A stretch of DNA of 64,000 nt from an uncultured Eubacteriales bacterium (GTDB taxonomy: Bacteria > Bacillota > Clostridia > Christensenellales > Borkfalkiaceae). Positions 50,810-59,177 of this stretch are shown here, piece after piece (the first letter of the stretch is position 1; every line of letters starts with the position of its first letter). Below the pieces are notes generated by a model that saw nothing but the letters and a program-made list of their open reading frames with translations, was not told where the DNA came from and made no database searches. The stretch spans positions 17,261-81,260 of the forward strand of contig CAJLKN010000009.1 in assembly GCA_905207235.1 (NCBI GenBank), given 5' to 3'. The position numbers and the translations under genes were made by a program.

Positions 50810-51354
50810 GAGTGATAAGCGGCAGATACAGGGGGCTTAAACTGACGCCCTTCGAGGGCGAAGAAATTCGTCCCACGGCGGACAGGGTCAAAGAGAGCGT
50901 GTTCAACATTCTGTACGGCTATGTTGCTGGAGCGCGCGTTTTAGACCTTTTCTGCGGCAGCGGAAGCCTCGGCATAGAGTGCATTTCGCGCGGGGCGAAA
51001 GAGGTATATTTCAACGACATTTCGCCCCGTTCGGCGGCGATTGCGCGCGGCAACCTTGCAAAGCTCAAGGGCGCCGAGGGATATAGCGTAACAGTCGGCG
51101 ATTACTCGTCGTTTTTAAGAAAGAACAAATTAAAGTACGACATTATTTTTATCGACCCGCCGTATGCAAGCGAAAGCGGGCGCGGCGCGCTGGAACTTAT
51201 AGCCTCTTTGCGCTCGCTCGCGCAAGGCGGCGTCGCCGTTTACGAGCGCGACCGCCCTTTCGAAGGGGACATAGAGGGACTAAAAAAGATTGACGAGCGG
51301 AAATACGGCAAGACATACGTAACCTTTTTTTCGCCCGACGAGGAGACAATATGA
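50806..51354 (+). CDS. rsmD: 16S rRNA (guanine966-N2)-methyltransferase RsmD
   Basis: A 182-residue SAM-dependent methyltransferase. MRVISGRYRG and RPTADRVKESVFNIL are at the N-terminus. The SAM motif is VLDLFCGSGSLGIE, and the catalytic motif is IIFIDPPY. ATGA overlaps join it to both neighbours. Its pairing with coaD downstream is the usual order in many bacteria. Confidence 0.94.
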   Translation: MRVISGRYRGLKLTPFEGEEIRPTADRVKESVFNILYGYVAGARVLDLFCGSGSLGIECISRGAKEVYFNDISPRSAAIARGNLAKLKGAEGYSVTVGDYSSFLRKNKLKYDIIFIDPPYASESGRGALELIASLRSLAQGGVAVYERDRPFEGDIEGLKKIDERKYGKTYVTFFSPDEETI

Positions 51355-51839
51355 AAAAATGCGTGTTTGCGGGCACATTCGACCCGCCCACGGTCGGGCA
51401 CGAGGACGTTGTAAACGTGTGTGCGAAAATGTTCGACAAGGTTTACGTCGCCGTGCTCGACAATCCGCAGAAAAAAACGCTGTTCACAACCGAACAGCGC
51501 GCATATCTTCTGAATAAATTATTCAGCGGCAGACCCGAGGTGGAGGTGGTAACCTTTTCGGGCGCGGCTGTCGATCTTCTCGACAGACTGGGCACGCCGT
51601 TCTATGTGCGCGGAGTGCGCGACGCGATAGATTTCGAGTATGAAAACCGCAACCACTACGCCAGCAAGAGGCTCAAACCCGACATGATTTCGGTGTATAT
51701 CCCGTCCGAACAGCGCAATCTGCACGTAAGTTCGACGCTGGTAAAAAATTCTGTCAAATTCGGAAAAAATTACGATGACCTCGTTCCGTCCGCCATACTT
51801 GCGGACGTAAAGTCTATGATGGAGGATAAGAATGTTTGA
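51351..51839 (+). CDS. coaD: Phosphopantetheine adenylyltransferase
   Basis: A 162-residue nucleotidyltransferase that makes dephospho-CoA from 4'-phosphopantetheine and ATP. The TFDPPTVGHED motif supplies the T/HxGH nucleotide site. FYVRGVRDAIDFEYE and the HVSSTLVK segment (an ISST variant) are conserved. The start overlaps rsmD as ATGA, and the end overlaps the DAHP synthase gene by 8 bases. Confidence 0.95.
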   Translation: MKKCVFAGTFDPPTVGHEDVVNVCAKMFDKVYVAVLDNPQKKTLFTTEQRAYLLNKLFSGRPEVEVVTFSGAAVDLLDRLGTPFYVRGVRDAIDFEYENRNHYASKRLKPDMISVYIPSEQRNLHVSSTLVKNSVKFGKNYDDLVPSAILADVKSMMEDKNV

Positions 51840-52854
51840 AAAACAGATAAAAATTCCCGAGCCTGAGGAAATCAAGCAGGCAATGCCGCTTCCGGAGCGC
51901 CTCGCAAAAATAAAGAAGGAGCGCGACGAGCTCATCTCTCAAGTTATAGAGGGCAAGAGCGACAAGATGATAATAATCGTCGGACCCTGTTCGGCTCACG
52001 CAGAAAAGCCCGTTCTGGACTACGTCGAAAGGCTGGGCAACCTCAACGAAAAGGTCAAGGAAAAAATCGTGCTCGTGCCCCGCATTTATACAAACAAACC
52101 GCGCACCAAGGGCGTCGGCTACAAGGGCATGTTCTCCCAGCCCGACCCCTCCAAGGGCGAGGATATTTTAAAGGGCATATATTCCATACGCGACCTCAAC
52201 ATCCGCGCAATCGACTGCTCGCACCTCTCTGCGGCGGACGAAATGCTCTATCCCGCAAACTATAACTACGTCGACGACCTGCTTTCATACGTCGCAGTCG
52301 GCGCGAGGAGCTCGGAAAATCAGCTTCACAGGCTGGTTTCCAGCGGCATAGATGTGCCCGTCGGCATAAAAAATCCCATGAGCGGCAGCGTAATGGTCAT
52401 GCTCAATTCCATCTATGCCGCGCAGTCGGGTCAGGTTTTCAAGCTCAACGGCTGGCAGGTAAAGACGGAGGGCAACCCCCTCGCGCACGCCATTCTGCGC
52501 GGAGCTGTCGACAGCTACGGCAACGACATTCCCAATTTCCATTACGAAACGGTAATGCAGGTCATCGACGGCTATGCCAAGTCGGGGCTTAAAAATCCCG
52601 CAATAATCATCGACGCAAACCATTCCAACAGCGGCAAAAAGTTTAAACAGCAGATAAGAATTTGCGAAGAGGTTATGCAGAACCGACTTTACGACAAAGA
52701 TTTCAAAGCCAACGTAAAGGGCTTTATGATAGAAAGTTTCATCGAAGAGGGCAACCAGAAGGAAGACACCGTTTACGGCAAGTCGATAACCGACCCCTGC
52801 CTCGGCTGGGCGGATACCGAAAGGCTCATACTCGACATAGCCTCGAAGGTGTGA
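51832..52854 (+). CDS. aroF: DAHP synthase, class I (AroFGH type)
   Basis: A 340-residue enzyme that condenses PEP and erythrose 4-phosphate, the first step of aromatic amino acid synthesis. Motifs are IIIVGPCSAH, VPRIYTNKPRTKGVGYKGM, GARSSENQLHR, GIKNPMSGS and IIDANHSNSGK. This is the E. coli AroG-like form rather than the AroA/KdsA-like form common in Bacillus. GGAGGATAAG precedes the ATG. pheA follows directly. Confidence 0.94.
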   Translation: MFEKQIKIPEPEEIKQAMPLPERLAKIKKERDELISQVIEGKSDKMIIIVGPCSAHAEKPVLDYVERLGNLNEKVKEKIVLVPRIYTNKPRTKGVGYKGMFSQPDPSKGEDILKGIYSIRDLNIRAIDCSHLSAADEMLYPANYNYVDDLLSYVAVGARSSENQLHRLVSSGIDVPVGIKNPMSGSVMVMLNSIYAAQSGQVFKLNGWQVKTEGNPLAHAILRGAVDSYGNDIPNFHYETVMQVIDGYAKSGLKNPAIIIDANHSNSGKKFKQQIRICEEVMQNRLYDKDFKANVKGFMIESFIEEGNQKEDTVYGKSITDPCLGWADTERLILDIASKV

Positions 52855-52855
52855 T

Positions 52856-53656
52856 ATGAGCGCGGTTACAGGTTATCTCGGACCCGAGGGCAGCTATTCG
52901 CAGATTGCCGCGCAGAGGCTTTCAAAGGGCGAAATTGTGCCCTATCCTACCTTTTTTCTGCTCGTAAAAGCGCTCAGAGAGGGGGAGGCGGACAGCATAG
53001 TTCTGCCCGTAGAAAATTCTTTAAACGGCGGAGTTATGCAGAACCTCGACCTCTTGCAGGAGACGGAAGGCATTGTCGCCGTCGCCGAAACGCTGGTAAA
53101 AATAGAGCACCGTCTGGTTACGATGAAGGGCGCGGACGTGAGCAAAATCACAACAATCTATTCCCACCCGCAGGCGCTCGGACAGTGCGCGAAATATCTT
53201 TACAGCCATTTCCCGAACGCCGTTTTAAAGCAGACGTCCTCGACTTCGGGTTGCATAAAAATGTTAAAAAGCCCGACTGACGCGGGCATAGTCGGCTGTC
53301 ATTGCAAAGCCGACGGGCTGGAAATGTCCAAGGAGTGCATTTCGGACGAGCCGCTCAACTTCACGCAGTTTCTGCTCATAAAAAAGGGCAGGGCGGAAGA
53401 TTGCAAAAAGAGCACAAAAATTTACTTTTCTATAACCTGCCTGCACCGCCCCGGCGCGCTCGTTTGCGCACTTTCCGTGCTCGCGCGCTATAACATAAAC
53501 ATGACGAAAATCGAAAGCCGCCCCATAAAGGACAAAGTGGGCGAATACCGCTTTTTCATAGAGATTGAAGCCGACTGCGGCGCGGAAAACACAAAAAATG
53601 CAATGCGCGAGCTCAAAGAAAATTGCAGCTCGGTAAAAATTTTAGGCTGCTACTGA
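52856..53656 (+). CDS. pheA: Prephenate dehydratase with ACT domain
   Basis: A 266-residue enzyme that converts prephenate to phenylpyruvate. The catalytic domain has GYLGPEGSYSQIA, LPVENSLNGGV and the TSSTSGCIKML region. The C-terminal ACT domain contains RPGALVCALSVLARYNINMTKIESRPIKD, cited here for its RPGAL and ESRP allosteric motifs. ESRP implies phenylalanine feedback. There is no chorismate mutase domain. It lies one base after the DAHP synthase stop, so the first and a late step of phenylalanine synthesis are co-expressed. Confidence 0.94.
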   Translation: MSAVTGYLGPEGSYSQIAAQRLSKGEIVPYPTFFLLVKALREGEADSIVLPVENSLNGGVMQNLDLLQETEGIVAVAETLVKIEHRLVTMKGADVSKITTIYSHPQALGQCAKYLYSHFPNAVLKQTSSTSGCIKMLKSPTDAGIVGCHCKADGLEMSKECISDEPLNFTQFLLIKKGRAEDCKKSTKIYFSITCLHRPGALVCALSVLARYNINMTKIESRPIKDKVGEYRFFIEIEADCGAENTKNAMRELKENCSSVKILGCY

Positions 53657-53663
53657 TTTTTTA

Positions 53664-54620
53664 TTATATAAATGCCGCGGGCAGCAGCAACAAAAAGCAC
53701 AAAAGCGCCTGCGCGGCTTTTACAGCGGCGAATTTCAGCGCGCTCACGCCCAACGGGCGAAGGTAGCACAGCTGCTGGCAGAGTATTGAAACTCCGCCGA
53801 AAGTTATTAAAAATCCCGCAAGCGGAATTGCAAATTTTTCGCCGCTTTGTGCGAGGGCGTAACAGCCGCCCGTCGCCTCGATGAGCCCCTTGCAGAAAGC
53901 CGAAGAGGTATTTTCGCCGACAATGAGCGAAAGGGGCGCTTGGGCAAACAGCAAAAGGTTATAATTTTCCGCCGCGGCGGAAAAAGTATAAAAAAAGCAT
54001 ATAAATCCGCCCGCCACGATAACCGAGATGACGGCGGAATAAAAACAGTCGTATAAAAGATTGCTCTTTGCCCCGTTGGACGGCATAATCCGCGCGGTCG
54101 AGGGTGAGCTTTTAGCGCATAAAATAAGAGAAATTATCGCCACCGAGGCGATGTGAGCGATAAAGATATAAAACCCCGCAAGTTTATCGCCGAACATATT
54201 CTGCCCGACGCTTCCTATTATGAACAGCGGACCCGAAGTCGAACAAAGGGGTGCAAGTTTTTTTGCGTCGCTTACCATATTGTTTGTGCGGCAATATTCG
54301 CCAAGTATTCTGCTCCCCGCGGGATAGCCCGAAAAAGCGCTCATAACAAACAGAGCGGGTGCGGCGGGCGGCAGGTTGAGTTTTTTCGCAACGCCGACGA
54401 GGGGATAGGAAACGGCGTCGGCAACGCCCGATTTTATCATGATAAGCGTTATGACCATAAAAGGAAAGAGCGCGGGCAGCACGCATTCCGCCCACATTTT
54501 TATGGCGGCAAGGCATACGGGCACATAAATTTCGGGCGAGATAGCAAGTATAAGCGCAAACAGCGCCAGCATTATGTACAGTGCGGCGTAAGCGGCTTTT
54601 TTTGCACTTTTTTGTTTCAT
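53664..54620 (-). CDS. ylbJ: Sporulation integral membrane protein YlbJ
   Basis: A 318-residue membrane protein with about eight helices and a nucleoside-recognition (Gate) core. Features are VLPALFPFMVITLIMI, APALFVMSAFSGYPAGSRI, and a late GLIEATGG that pairs as the second Gate half. In Bacillus YlbJ is a mother-cell sporulation membrane protein, and the GYPAG motif is typical. It is convergent with pheA (7 bases apart) and divergent from the patatin gene (31 bases apart). No ribosome-binding site is obvious. Confidence 0.85.
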   Translation of the reverse strand: MKQKSAKKAAYAALYIMLALFALILAISPEIYVPVCLAAIKMWAECVLPALFPFMVITLIMIKSGVADAVSYPLVGVAKKLNLPPAAPALFVMSAFSGYPAGSRILGEYCRTNNMVSDAKKLAPLCSTSGPLFIIGSVGQNMFGDKLAGFYIFIAHIASVAIISLILCAKSSPSTARIMPSNGAKSNLLYDCFYSAVISVIVAGGFICFFYTFSAAAENYNLLLFAQAPLSLIVGENTSSAFCKGLIEATGGCYALAQSGEKFAIPLAGFLITFGGVSILCQQLCYLRPLGVSALKFAAVKAAQALLCFLLLLPAAFI

Positions 54621-54651
54621 AGTACATAATTATTTATACGAGGAAGAGTTT

Positions 54652-55443
54652 ATGAGTAAAAAATTGGGTCTCGCGCTCGGCAGCGGCGGCGCGCGCGGCG
54701 CAGCGCATATCGCTTTTTTGCACGTTCTCGAAGAGGAGGGCATAAAGCCCTACTGCATATCGGGCTGTTCCATGGGCGCGGTAGTGGGCGCGGGCTATGC
54801 CGCGGGAATAAGCACCGACGAACTGAAAAAGAAGATAGCCGAACTCAAAGCCTTCGACATAATAGACCCCGCAGTCGCGCCGCTCACGAAACTCGGACTT
54901 TTAAAGGGCAATAAAATGAGAAAATTGCTCTTATCAAGCCTTGGCGACATGACGTTCGATCAGCTCAAAATTCCCTTTGCGTGCGTCGCGACGGATATAC
55001 TCGGCGGGCGCTCTGTCGAGCTAAAAGAGGGCTCCGTGGTCGAGGCGGTCAGGGCTTCGTCGGCAATTCCGACGGTCTTCCGACCCGTTCAGAGGGAAAA
55101 TATGCTCCTGGTTGACGGCGGAGTGCTTTGCCGCGTGCCCGTAAAACTTTGCAAAAGCATGGGCGCCGACGTCGTAGTCGCGTTCGACGTGCTCGCCAAC
55201 ACGGGCGAAAGGATAGAAAAGATTACTAACATCGTTCAGAAAGTTCTGCGCGTTTTCGATATCATGGACTACAACCAGAACGAGAACGCAAAAATTTTAA
55301 TGAAAGATTATTACGATTTATGGCTCGTCCCCGAGATGGAGGGGCTCAGTCAATACGTCGTAAAGGACGCAGAAAAAGCCTACGAGATGGGTTACGAGTA
55401 CGCAAAACAGCACGTGGGCGAAATAAAAGAATTGCTTGTATAA
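54652..55443 (+). CDS. Patatin-like phospholipase (RssA/YchK type)
   Basis: A 263-residue serine hydrolase. The oxyanion loop GSGGARGAAH is at about 11-20, the nucleophile Ser40 in GCSMG, and the dyad Asp in VDGG near 156. GAGGAAGAG precedes the ATG. Substrate and location are unknown; there is no signal peptide, so it is likely cytoplasmic or membrane-peripheral. It is followed 3 bases later by rarA. Confidence 0.92.
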   Translation: MSKKLGLALGSGGARGAAHIAFLHVLEEEGIKPYCISGCSMGAVVGAGYAAGISTDELKKKIAELKAFDIIDPAVAPLTKLGLLKGNKMRKLLLSSLGDMTFDQLKIPFACVATDILGGRSVELKEGSVVEAVRASSAIPTVFRPVQRENMLLVDGGVLCRVPVKLCKSMGADVVVAFDVLANTGERIEKITNIVQKVLRVFDIMDYNQNENAKILMKDYYDLWLVPEMEGLSQYVVKDAEKAYEMGYEYAKQHVGEIKELLV

Positions 55444-55446
55444 ATT

Positions 55447-56760
55447 ATGGATTTATTCGATTTTAACGGCAACGCCGAAGCGGCGAAGCCCCTCGCCGAG
55501 CGCATGCGCGCCAACAATCTGAACGATTTTATAGGTCAGCGGCACATCGTTGCCGAAGGCAGTCTTTTAAGGCGCGCAATTTCTTTGGACAGGCTGGGAA
55601 GCTGCATATTCTACGGACCTCCGGGCACGGGCAAAACGACGCTCGCAAATATAATAGCCCAGACCACGCACGGCGAATTCATAAAATTAAACGCCGTTCA
55701 GGCGGGCGTTGCGGACGTCAAAAAGGCGGTGCAGGAGGCGGAAAACAACTTAAAGATGTTCGGCAAGCGCACATATTTAATGCTCGACGAATGCCACCGC
55801 TTCAACAAAACGCAGTCCGATTCTCTCCTCCCCGCGATAGAGCAGGGCACGATAATTTTTATCGGCTCCACGACAGAAAATCCTTACGCTTCCATGACGC
55901 CCGCAATAGTTTCAAGGTGCCGCGTCTTCGAATTCAGAAGGCTTTCGACCGAGGATATATGCGGGGCAATGAAAAAAGCCTTAAAAGATACCCGCAAGGG
56001 ACTGGGCATGTACAAAACCGAGGTCGATGAGGATGCGATAGAGCACATAGCCCGCACGGCGGGCGGAGATCTTCGCTCGGCTTATAACGCCCTCGAGCTC
56101 GCCGTTTTAACCACTCCGCCTCAGAGCGACGGCACAATTCACGTCCGCCTTTCGGACGCCGAGCAGTCCATTCAGAAAAAAGCGCTCTCGTACAACGAGG
56201 ACGATTATTACGACTATCTTTCGGCTTTCTGCAAATCTCTGCGCGGCAGCGATTCTGACGCTGCGCTCTACTATGCGATGAGGCTCATAGACGGCGGCTG
56301 CGACCCCATGCTGGTTGCAAGAAGGCTTGTAATTCACTCTGCGGAGGACGTGGGAATGAGCGACCCCCGCGCGCTTCAGGTGGCGTCTTCCGCCATGTAC
56401 GTGCTTGAAAAAACGGGCGTGCCCGAAGGGCTCATTCCCCTTTCGGAGGCTATTATTTACGTGTGCGAAGCGCCCAAGAGCAACTCGGTCGTCTGTGCCC
56501 TGCACGCCGTGCAGGAGGACGTTCACAACGTGCGCGACGACGACGGCGTTCCGTCATACCTTCGCGATCATTCCTACGACGGCAAGGAGGGCAAGGCGCA
56601 GGCAAAGGCGTATAAGTACCCCCACAATTTCCCCAACGGCTGGGTGGAGCAGCAGTATCTGCCCGACGCGCTCAAAGGCAAAGTTTACTATCAGCCCAAG
56701 GGCATAGGTTACGAAAAAACCGTCGAGGAATTGCGTCGCTTCAAAGGCAAAACTAAATGA
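55447..56760 (+). CDS. rarA: Replication-associated recombination protein RarA (MgsA)
   Basis: A 437-residue clamp-loader-like AAA+ ATPase that acts at stalled replication forks. Motifs are PLAERMRANNLNDFIGQ, Walker A GPPGTGKTTLA, Walker B YLMLDECHRFNK, sensor 1 GSTTENP, and the C-terminal tetramer domain with SDADAALYYAMRLI-like spelling and KYPHNFPNGWVEQQYLP. Length and all motifs are typical. Confidence 0.95.
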   Translation: MDLFDFNGNAEAAKPLAERMRANNLNDFIGQRHIVAEGSLLRRAISLDRLGSCIFYGPPGTGKTTLANIIAQTTHGEFIKLNAVQAGVADVKKAVQEAENNLKMFGKRTYLMLDECHRFNKTQSDSLLPAIEQGTIIFIGSTTENPYASMTPAIVSRCRVFEFRRLSTEDICGAMKKALKDTRKGLGMYKTEVDEDAIEHIARTAGGDLRSAYNALELAVLTTPPQSDGTIHVRLSDAEQSIQKKALSYNEDDYYDYLSAFCKSLRGSDSDAALYYAMRLIDGGCDPMLVARRLVIHSAEDVGMSDPRALQVASSAMYVLEKTGVPEGLIPLSEAIIYVCEAPKSNSVVCALHAVQEDVHNVRDDDGVPSYLRDHSYDGKEGKAQAKAYKYPHNFPNGWVEQQYLPDALKGKVYYQPKGIGYEKTVEELRRFKGKTK

Positions 56761-56769
56761 TTAAATTAA

Positions 56770-56798
56770 TTGACAAGCGTTCATAATTATAATATAAT
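56770..56798 (+). promoter_or_regulatory. Perfect consensus promoter of the aspS-gatCAB operon
   Basis: TTGACA at 56770-56775 and TATAAT at 56793-56798 with a 17-base spacer, starting 10 bases after the rarA stop. Transcription should begin near 56805. Confidence 0.85.
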
Positions 56799-56804
56799 TT
56801 GTTT

Positions 56805-57099
56805 GAAATTTTATAAAAGGCAATGACGAAGAAAAGTAACGCGCATTATCGCTCACAGAGAGCGGACAAAGGTGAGAGCTCCGCAGAATGAATACGCGCC
56901 AAAAACACTTCCGAGCCGCCGCCCGAAAAATTATTTTGAGTAGGGTGCGCCGTAAACCTGCGTAAAAGGTAAAAGTTTTTAAGCCTTGCGGCAAAAGAAC
57001 TTTATGAGAGACCGCTTTTAATGCGGTAACTTGGGTGGCACCGCGAACGACGTTCGTCCCAAAGAAAATCAAAGTATTTTCGGGGACGGCGTTTTTTTT
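56805..57099 (+). promoter_or_regulatory. T-box leader of aspS-gatCAB with apparent Asn (AAC) specifier
   Basis: A canonical T-box. Stem I has AGAGAGCGG and GGTGAGAGCTCCGC. The antiterminator contains TTGGGTGGCACCGCGAACG at about 57027-57045. A competing terminator pairs CGTCCC (about 57055-57060) with GGGACG and ends in eight T residues at 57092-57099. In the register that reads ATC-A-CCTTTCAGCC in the ileS leader, this one reads AAC-A-CTTCCGAGCC. The specifier (56904-56906) is therefore Asn, not Asp. The TGGC element fits a G discriminator base, found on both tRNA(Asn) and tRNA(Asp). Confidence 0.88.
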
Positions 57100-57129
57100 A
57101 TTGTCCCCGAGGGAAAAAAGGAGAAAAAA

Positions 57130-58875
57130 ATGGCGTCAGAATTCCGCACAAAAATCACAAGCGAAATCGGTGAAGACCTCGTCGGCAGTCAGGTTCGCCT
57201 TGCCGGCTGGATAGAAAACATCCGCGACCACGGCGGCGTATCGTTCATCGACCTGCGCGACTACTACGGCGTAGTGCAGGTGGTCATGCGCGACACAGCC
57301 CTTCTGAACGGACTTGTAAAGGAAGACTGCATTTCAGTCTTCGGCGTAATAGAAAAGAGGGATGAGGAAACTTACAACCCCAAAATTCCCACGGGCACGG
57401 TGGAGCTCAACTGCAAAGAAGTAACGGTTTTAGGCAGAGTGCGCGAACAGCTTCCCTTCGAGGTAATGACCTCCAAGGAAACGCGCGAAGATATACGCCT
57501 CAAATACCGCTTTCTCGATCTGAGAAACAGAAAGGTAAAGGACAACATAATTTTCCGCACTAAGGTTATATCTTTTTTGAGAAAAAAGATGGAAGAAATG
57601 GGCTTTCTGGAAGTTCAGACGCCCATTCTGTGCGCGTCCTCGCCCGAGGGCGCAAGGGACTATATAGTGCCCTCGCGCAGATACAAGGGCAAGTTCTATG
57701 CCCTTCCCCAGGCTCCCCAGCAGTACAAGCAGCTTCTTATGGTTTCGGGCATCGATAAATACTTCCAGATAGCTCCCTGCTTCCGCGACGAGGACGCAAG
57801 GGCAGATCGTTCGCCCGGCGAATTCTATCAGCTCGACTTCGAAATGGCTTTCGCCTCGCAGGAGGACGTGTTCAAGGTGGGCGAAGAGGTATTGTACGAA
57901 ACTTTTGCAAAGTTCGCCCCCGAGGGCTACGAAGTTACAAAAGCACCCTTCCCCGTAATTCCCTACAAGCAGGCAATGCTCGAATTCGGTTCGGATAAAC
58001 CCGACCTGCGCAACCCTTTGAGGATTATCGATTTATCCGATTTCTTCAACAAGTGCACCTTCAAACCCTTCCAGAACAAGTGCGTAAGGGCGGTAAAGGT
58101 TCACGCGGAAATGAGCAAGGGCTTCCACGAAAAACTGCTCGCCTATGCGCTCTCTATCGGCATGGGCGGTCTGGGATACCTCGAAGTGGGCGAAGACCTC
58201 AAATTCAAGGGTCCCATCGATAAATTCATTCCCGCGGAACTCAAGGGCGAAATGCTCTCGCTGGCGTCCTTAAAGGCGGGCGATACTATATTCTTCATCG
58301 CAGACACCGCCGAAAGAGCGCCTCTGCTTGCGGGACAGATACGCAACGAGCTGGGCGAAAGGCTCAATCTCACCGAAAAGAACGCATACCGTTTCTGCTT
58401 CGTCAACGATTTCCCCATGTACGAAATCGACGGCGAAACGGGCAACATAGGCTTTACGCACAACCCCTTCTCAATGCCTCAGGGCGGGCTCGAAGCGCTC
58501 AACACCAAGGATCCCCTCGACATTCTCGCATATCAGTACGATATCGTCTGCAACGGCGTGGAACTTTCCTCTGGCGCGGTCAGAAACCATGACCTCGACA
58601 TAATGGTAAAGGCGTTCGAAATTGCGGGCTACGGCGAGGACGAGCTCAAAGTCAAGTTCGGCGCGCTTTATAACGCGTTCAAATTCGGCGCACCTCCTCA
58701 TGCAGGCATGGCGCCCGGCGTGGACAGAATGATAATGCTGCTCAGAAACGAGGAGAACATAAGGGAGGTCATTGCATTCCCCATGAGCTCTTCCGCGCAG
58801 GATCTTCTGTGCGGCGCACCCTCGGAAGTTACCGAAAAGCAGCTCCGCGAGGTTCACATCAAAGTCAGACAGTGA
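57130..58875 (+). CDS. aspS: Aspartyl-tRNA synthetase, probably non-discriminating
   Basis: A 581-residue class II synthetase starting at ATG 57130 behind AAAGGAG; the upstream in-frame extension is T-box RNA. It has an N-terminal anticodon-binding OB fold and motif 2 FRDEDARADRSPGEFYQLDFEM. A GAD insertion domain follows in the middle, and motif 3 is in GMAPGVDRMIML. In the OB fold, His34 (IRDHGG) matches the histidine linked to relaxed, non-discriminating bacterial AspRS; discriminating E. coli AspRS has Leu there. With gatCAB downstream and an Asn-specific leader, it should charge both tRNA(Asp) and tRNA(Asn) with Asp. Confidence 0.95.
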   Translation: MASEFRTKITSEIGEDLVGSQVRLAGWIENIRDHGGVSFIDLRDYYGVVQVVMRDTALLNGLVKEDCISVFGVIEKRDEETYNPKIPTGTVELNCKEVTVLGRVREQLPFEVMTSKETREDIRLKYRFLDLRNRKVKDNIIFRTKVISFLRKKMEEMGFLEVQTPILCASSPEGARDYIVPSRRYKGKFYALPQAPQQYKQLLMVSGIDKYFQIAPCFRDEDARADRSPGEFYQLDFEMAFASQEDVFKVGEEVLYETFAKFAPEGYEVTKAPFPVIPYKQAMLEFGSDKPDLRNPLRIIDLSDFFNKCTFKPFQNKCVRAVKVHAEMSKGFHEKLLAYALSIGMGGLGYLEVGEDLKFKGPIDKFIPAELKGEMLSLASLKAGDTIFFIADTAERAPLLAGQIRNELGERLNLTEKNAYRFCFVNDFPMYEIDGETGNIGFTHNPFSMPQGGLEALNTKDPLDILAYQYDIVCNGVELSSGAVRNHDLDIMVKAFEIAGYGEDELKVKFGALYNAFKFGAPPHAGMAPGVDRMIMLLRNEENIREVIAFPMSSSAQDLLCGAPSEVTEKQLREVHIKVRQ

Positions 58876-58883
58876 GGTGAAAA

Positions 58884-59177
58884 ATGTCAGTTACAAGACA
58901 GCAGATAAAGACGCTCGCGCGCCTTGCGCGCCTCGACTTCGACGATGAAAAGTGCGAAGAATTCGCGCCCCAGTTCGAAGAAATAATCGCCTTTGCCGAC
59001 ACTATAAACAATTCCGTCGAGGGCGATACCGATACCATCCGCGAGGTCATCGACCGCACGGCGGAGTGGAAGGAGCTGCGCGAGGATACGGTTGAAGAGA
59101 GCCTGCCCCAGAGCAAAATTCTCTCCAACGTCGAGAGCGAAAACGGGTACTTCCCCGTAAAGAGGGTGGTAAAATGA
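58884..59177 (+). CDS. gatC: Asp/Glu-tRNA amidotransferase subunit C
   Basis: A 97-residue GatC that stabilises GatA and links it to GatB. LARLARLDFDDEK, FEEIIAFADTINN and YFPVKRVVK are family features. GTGAGGTG precedes the ATG. It begins 8 bases after aspS, and its end overlaps gatA as ATGA. Confidence 0.94.
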   Translation: MSVTRQQIKTLARLARLDFDDEKCEEFAPQFEEIIAFADTINNSVEGDTDTIREVIDRTAEWKELREDTVEESLPQSKILSNVESENGYFPVKRVVK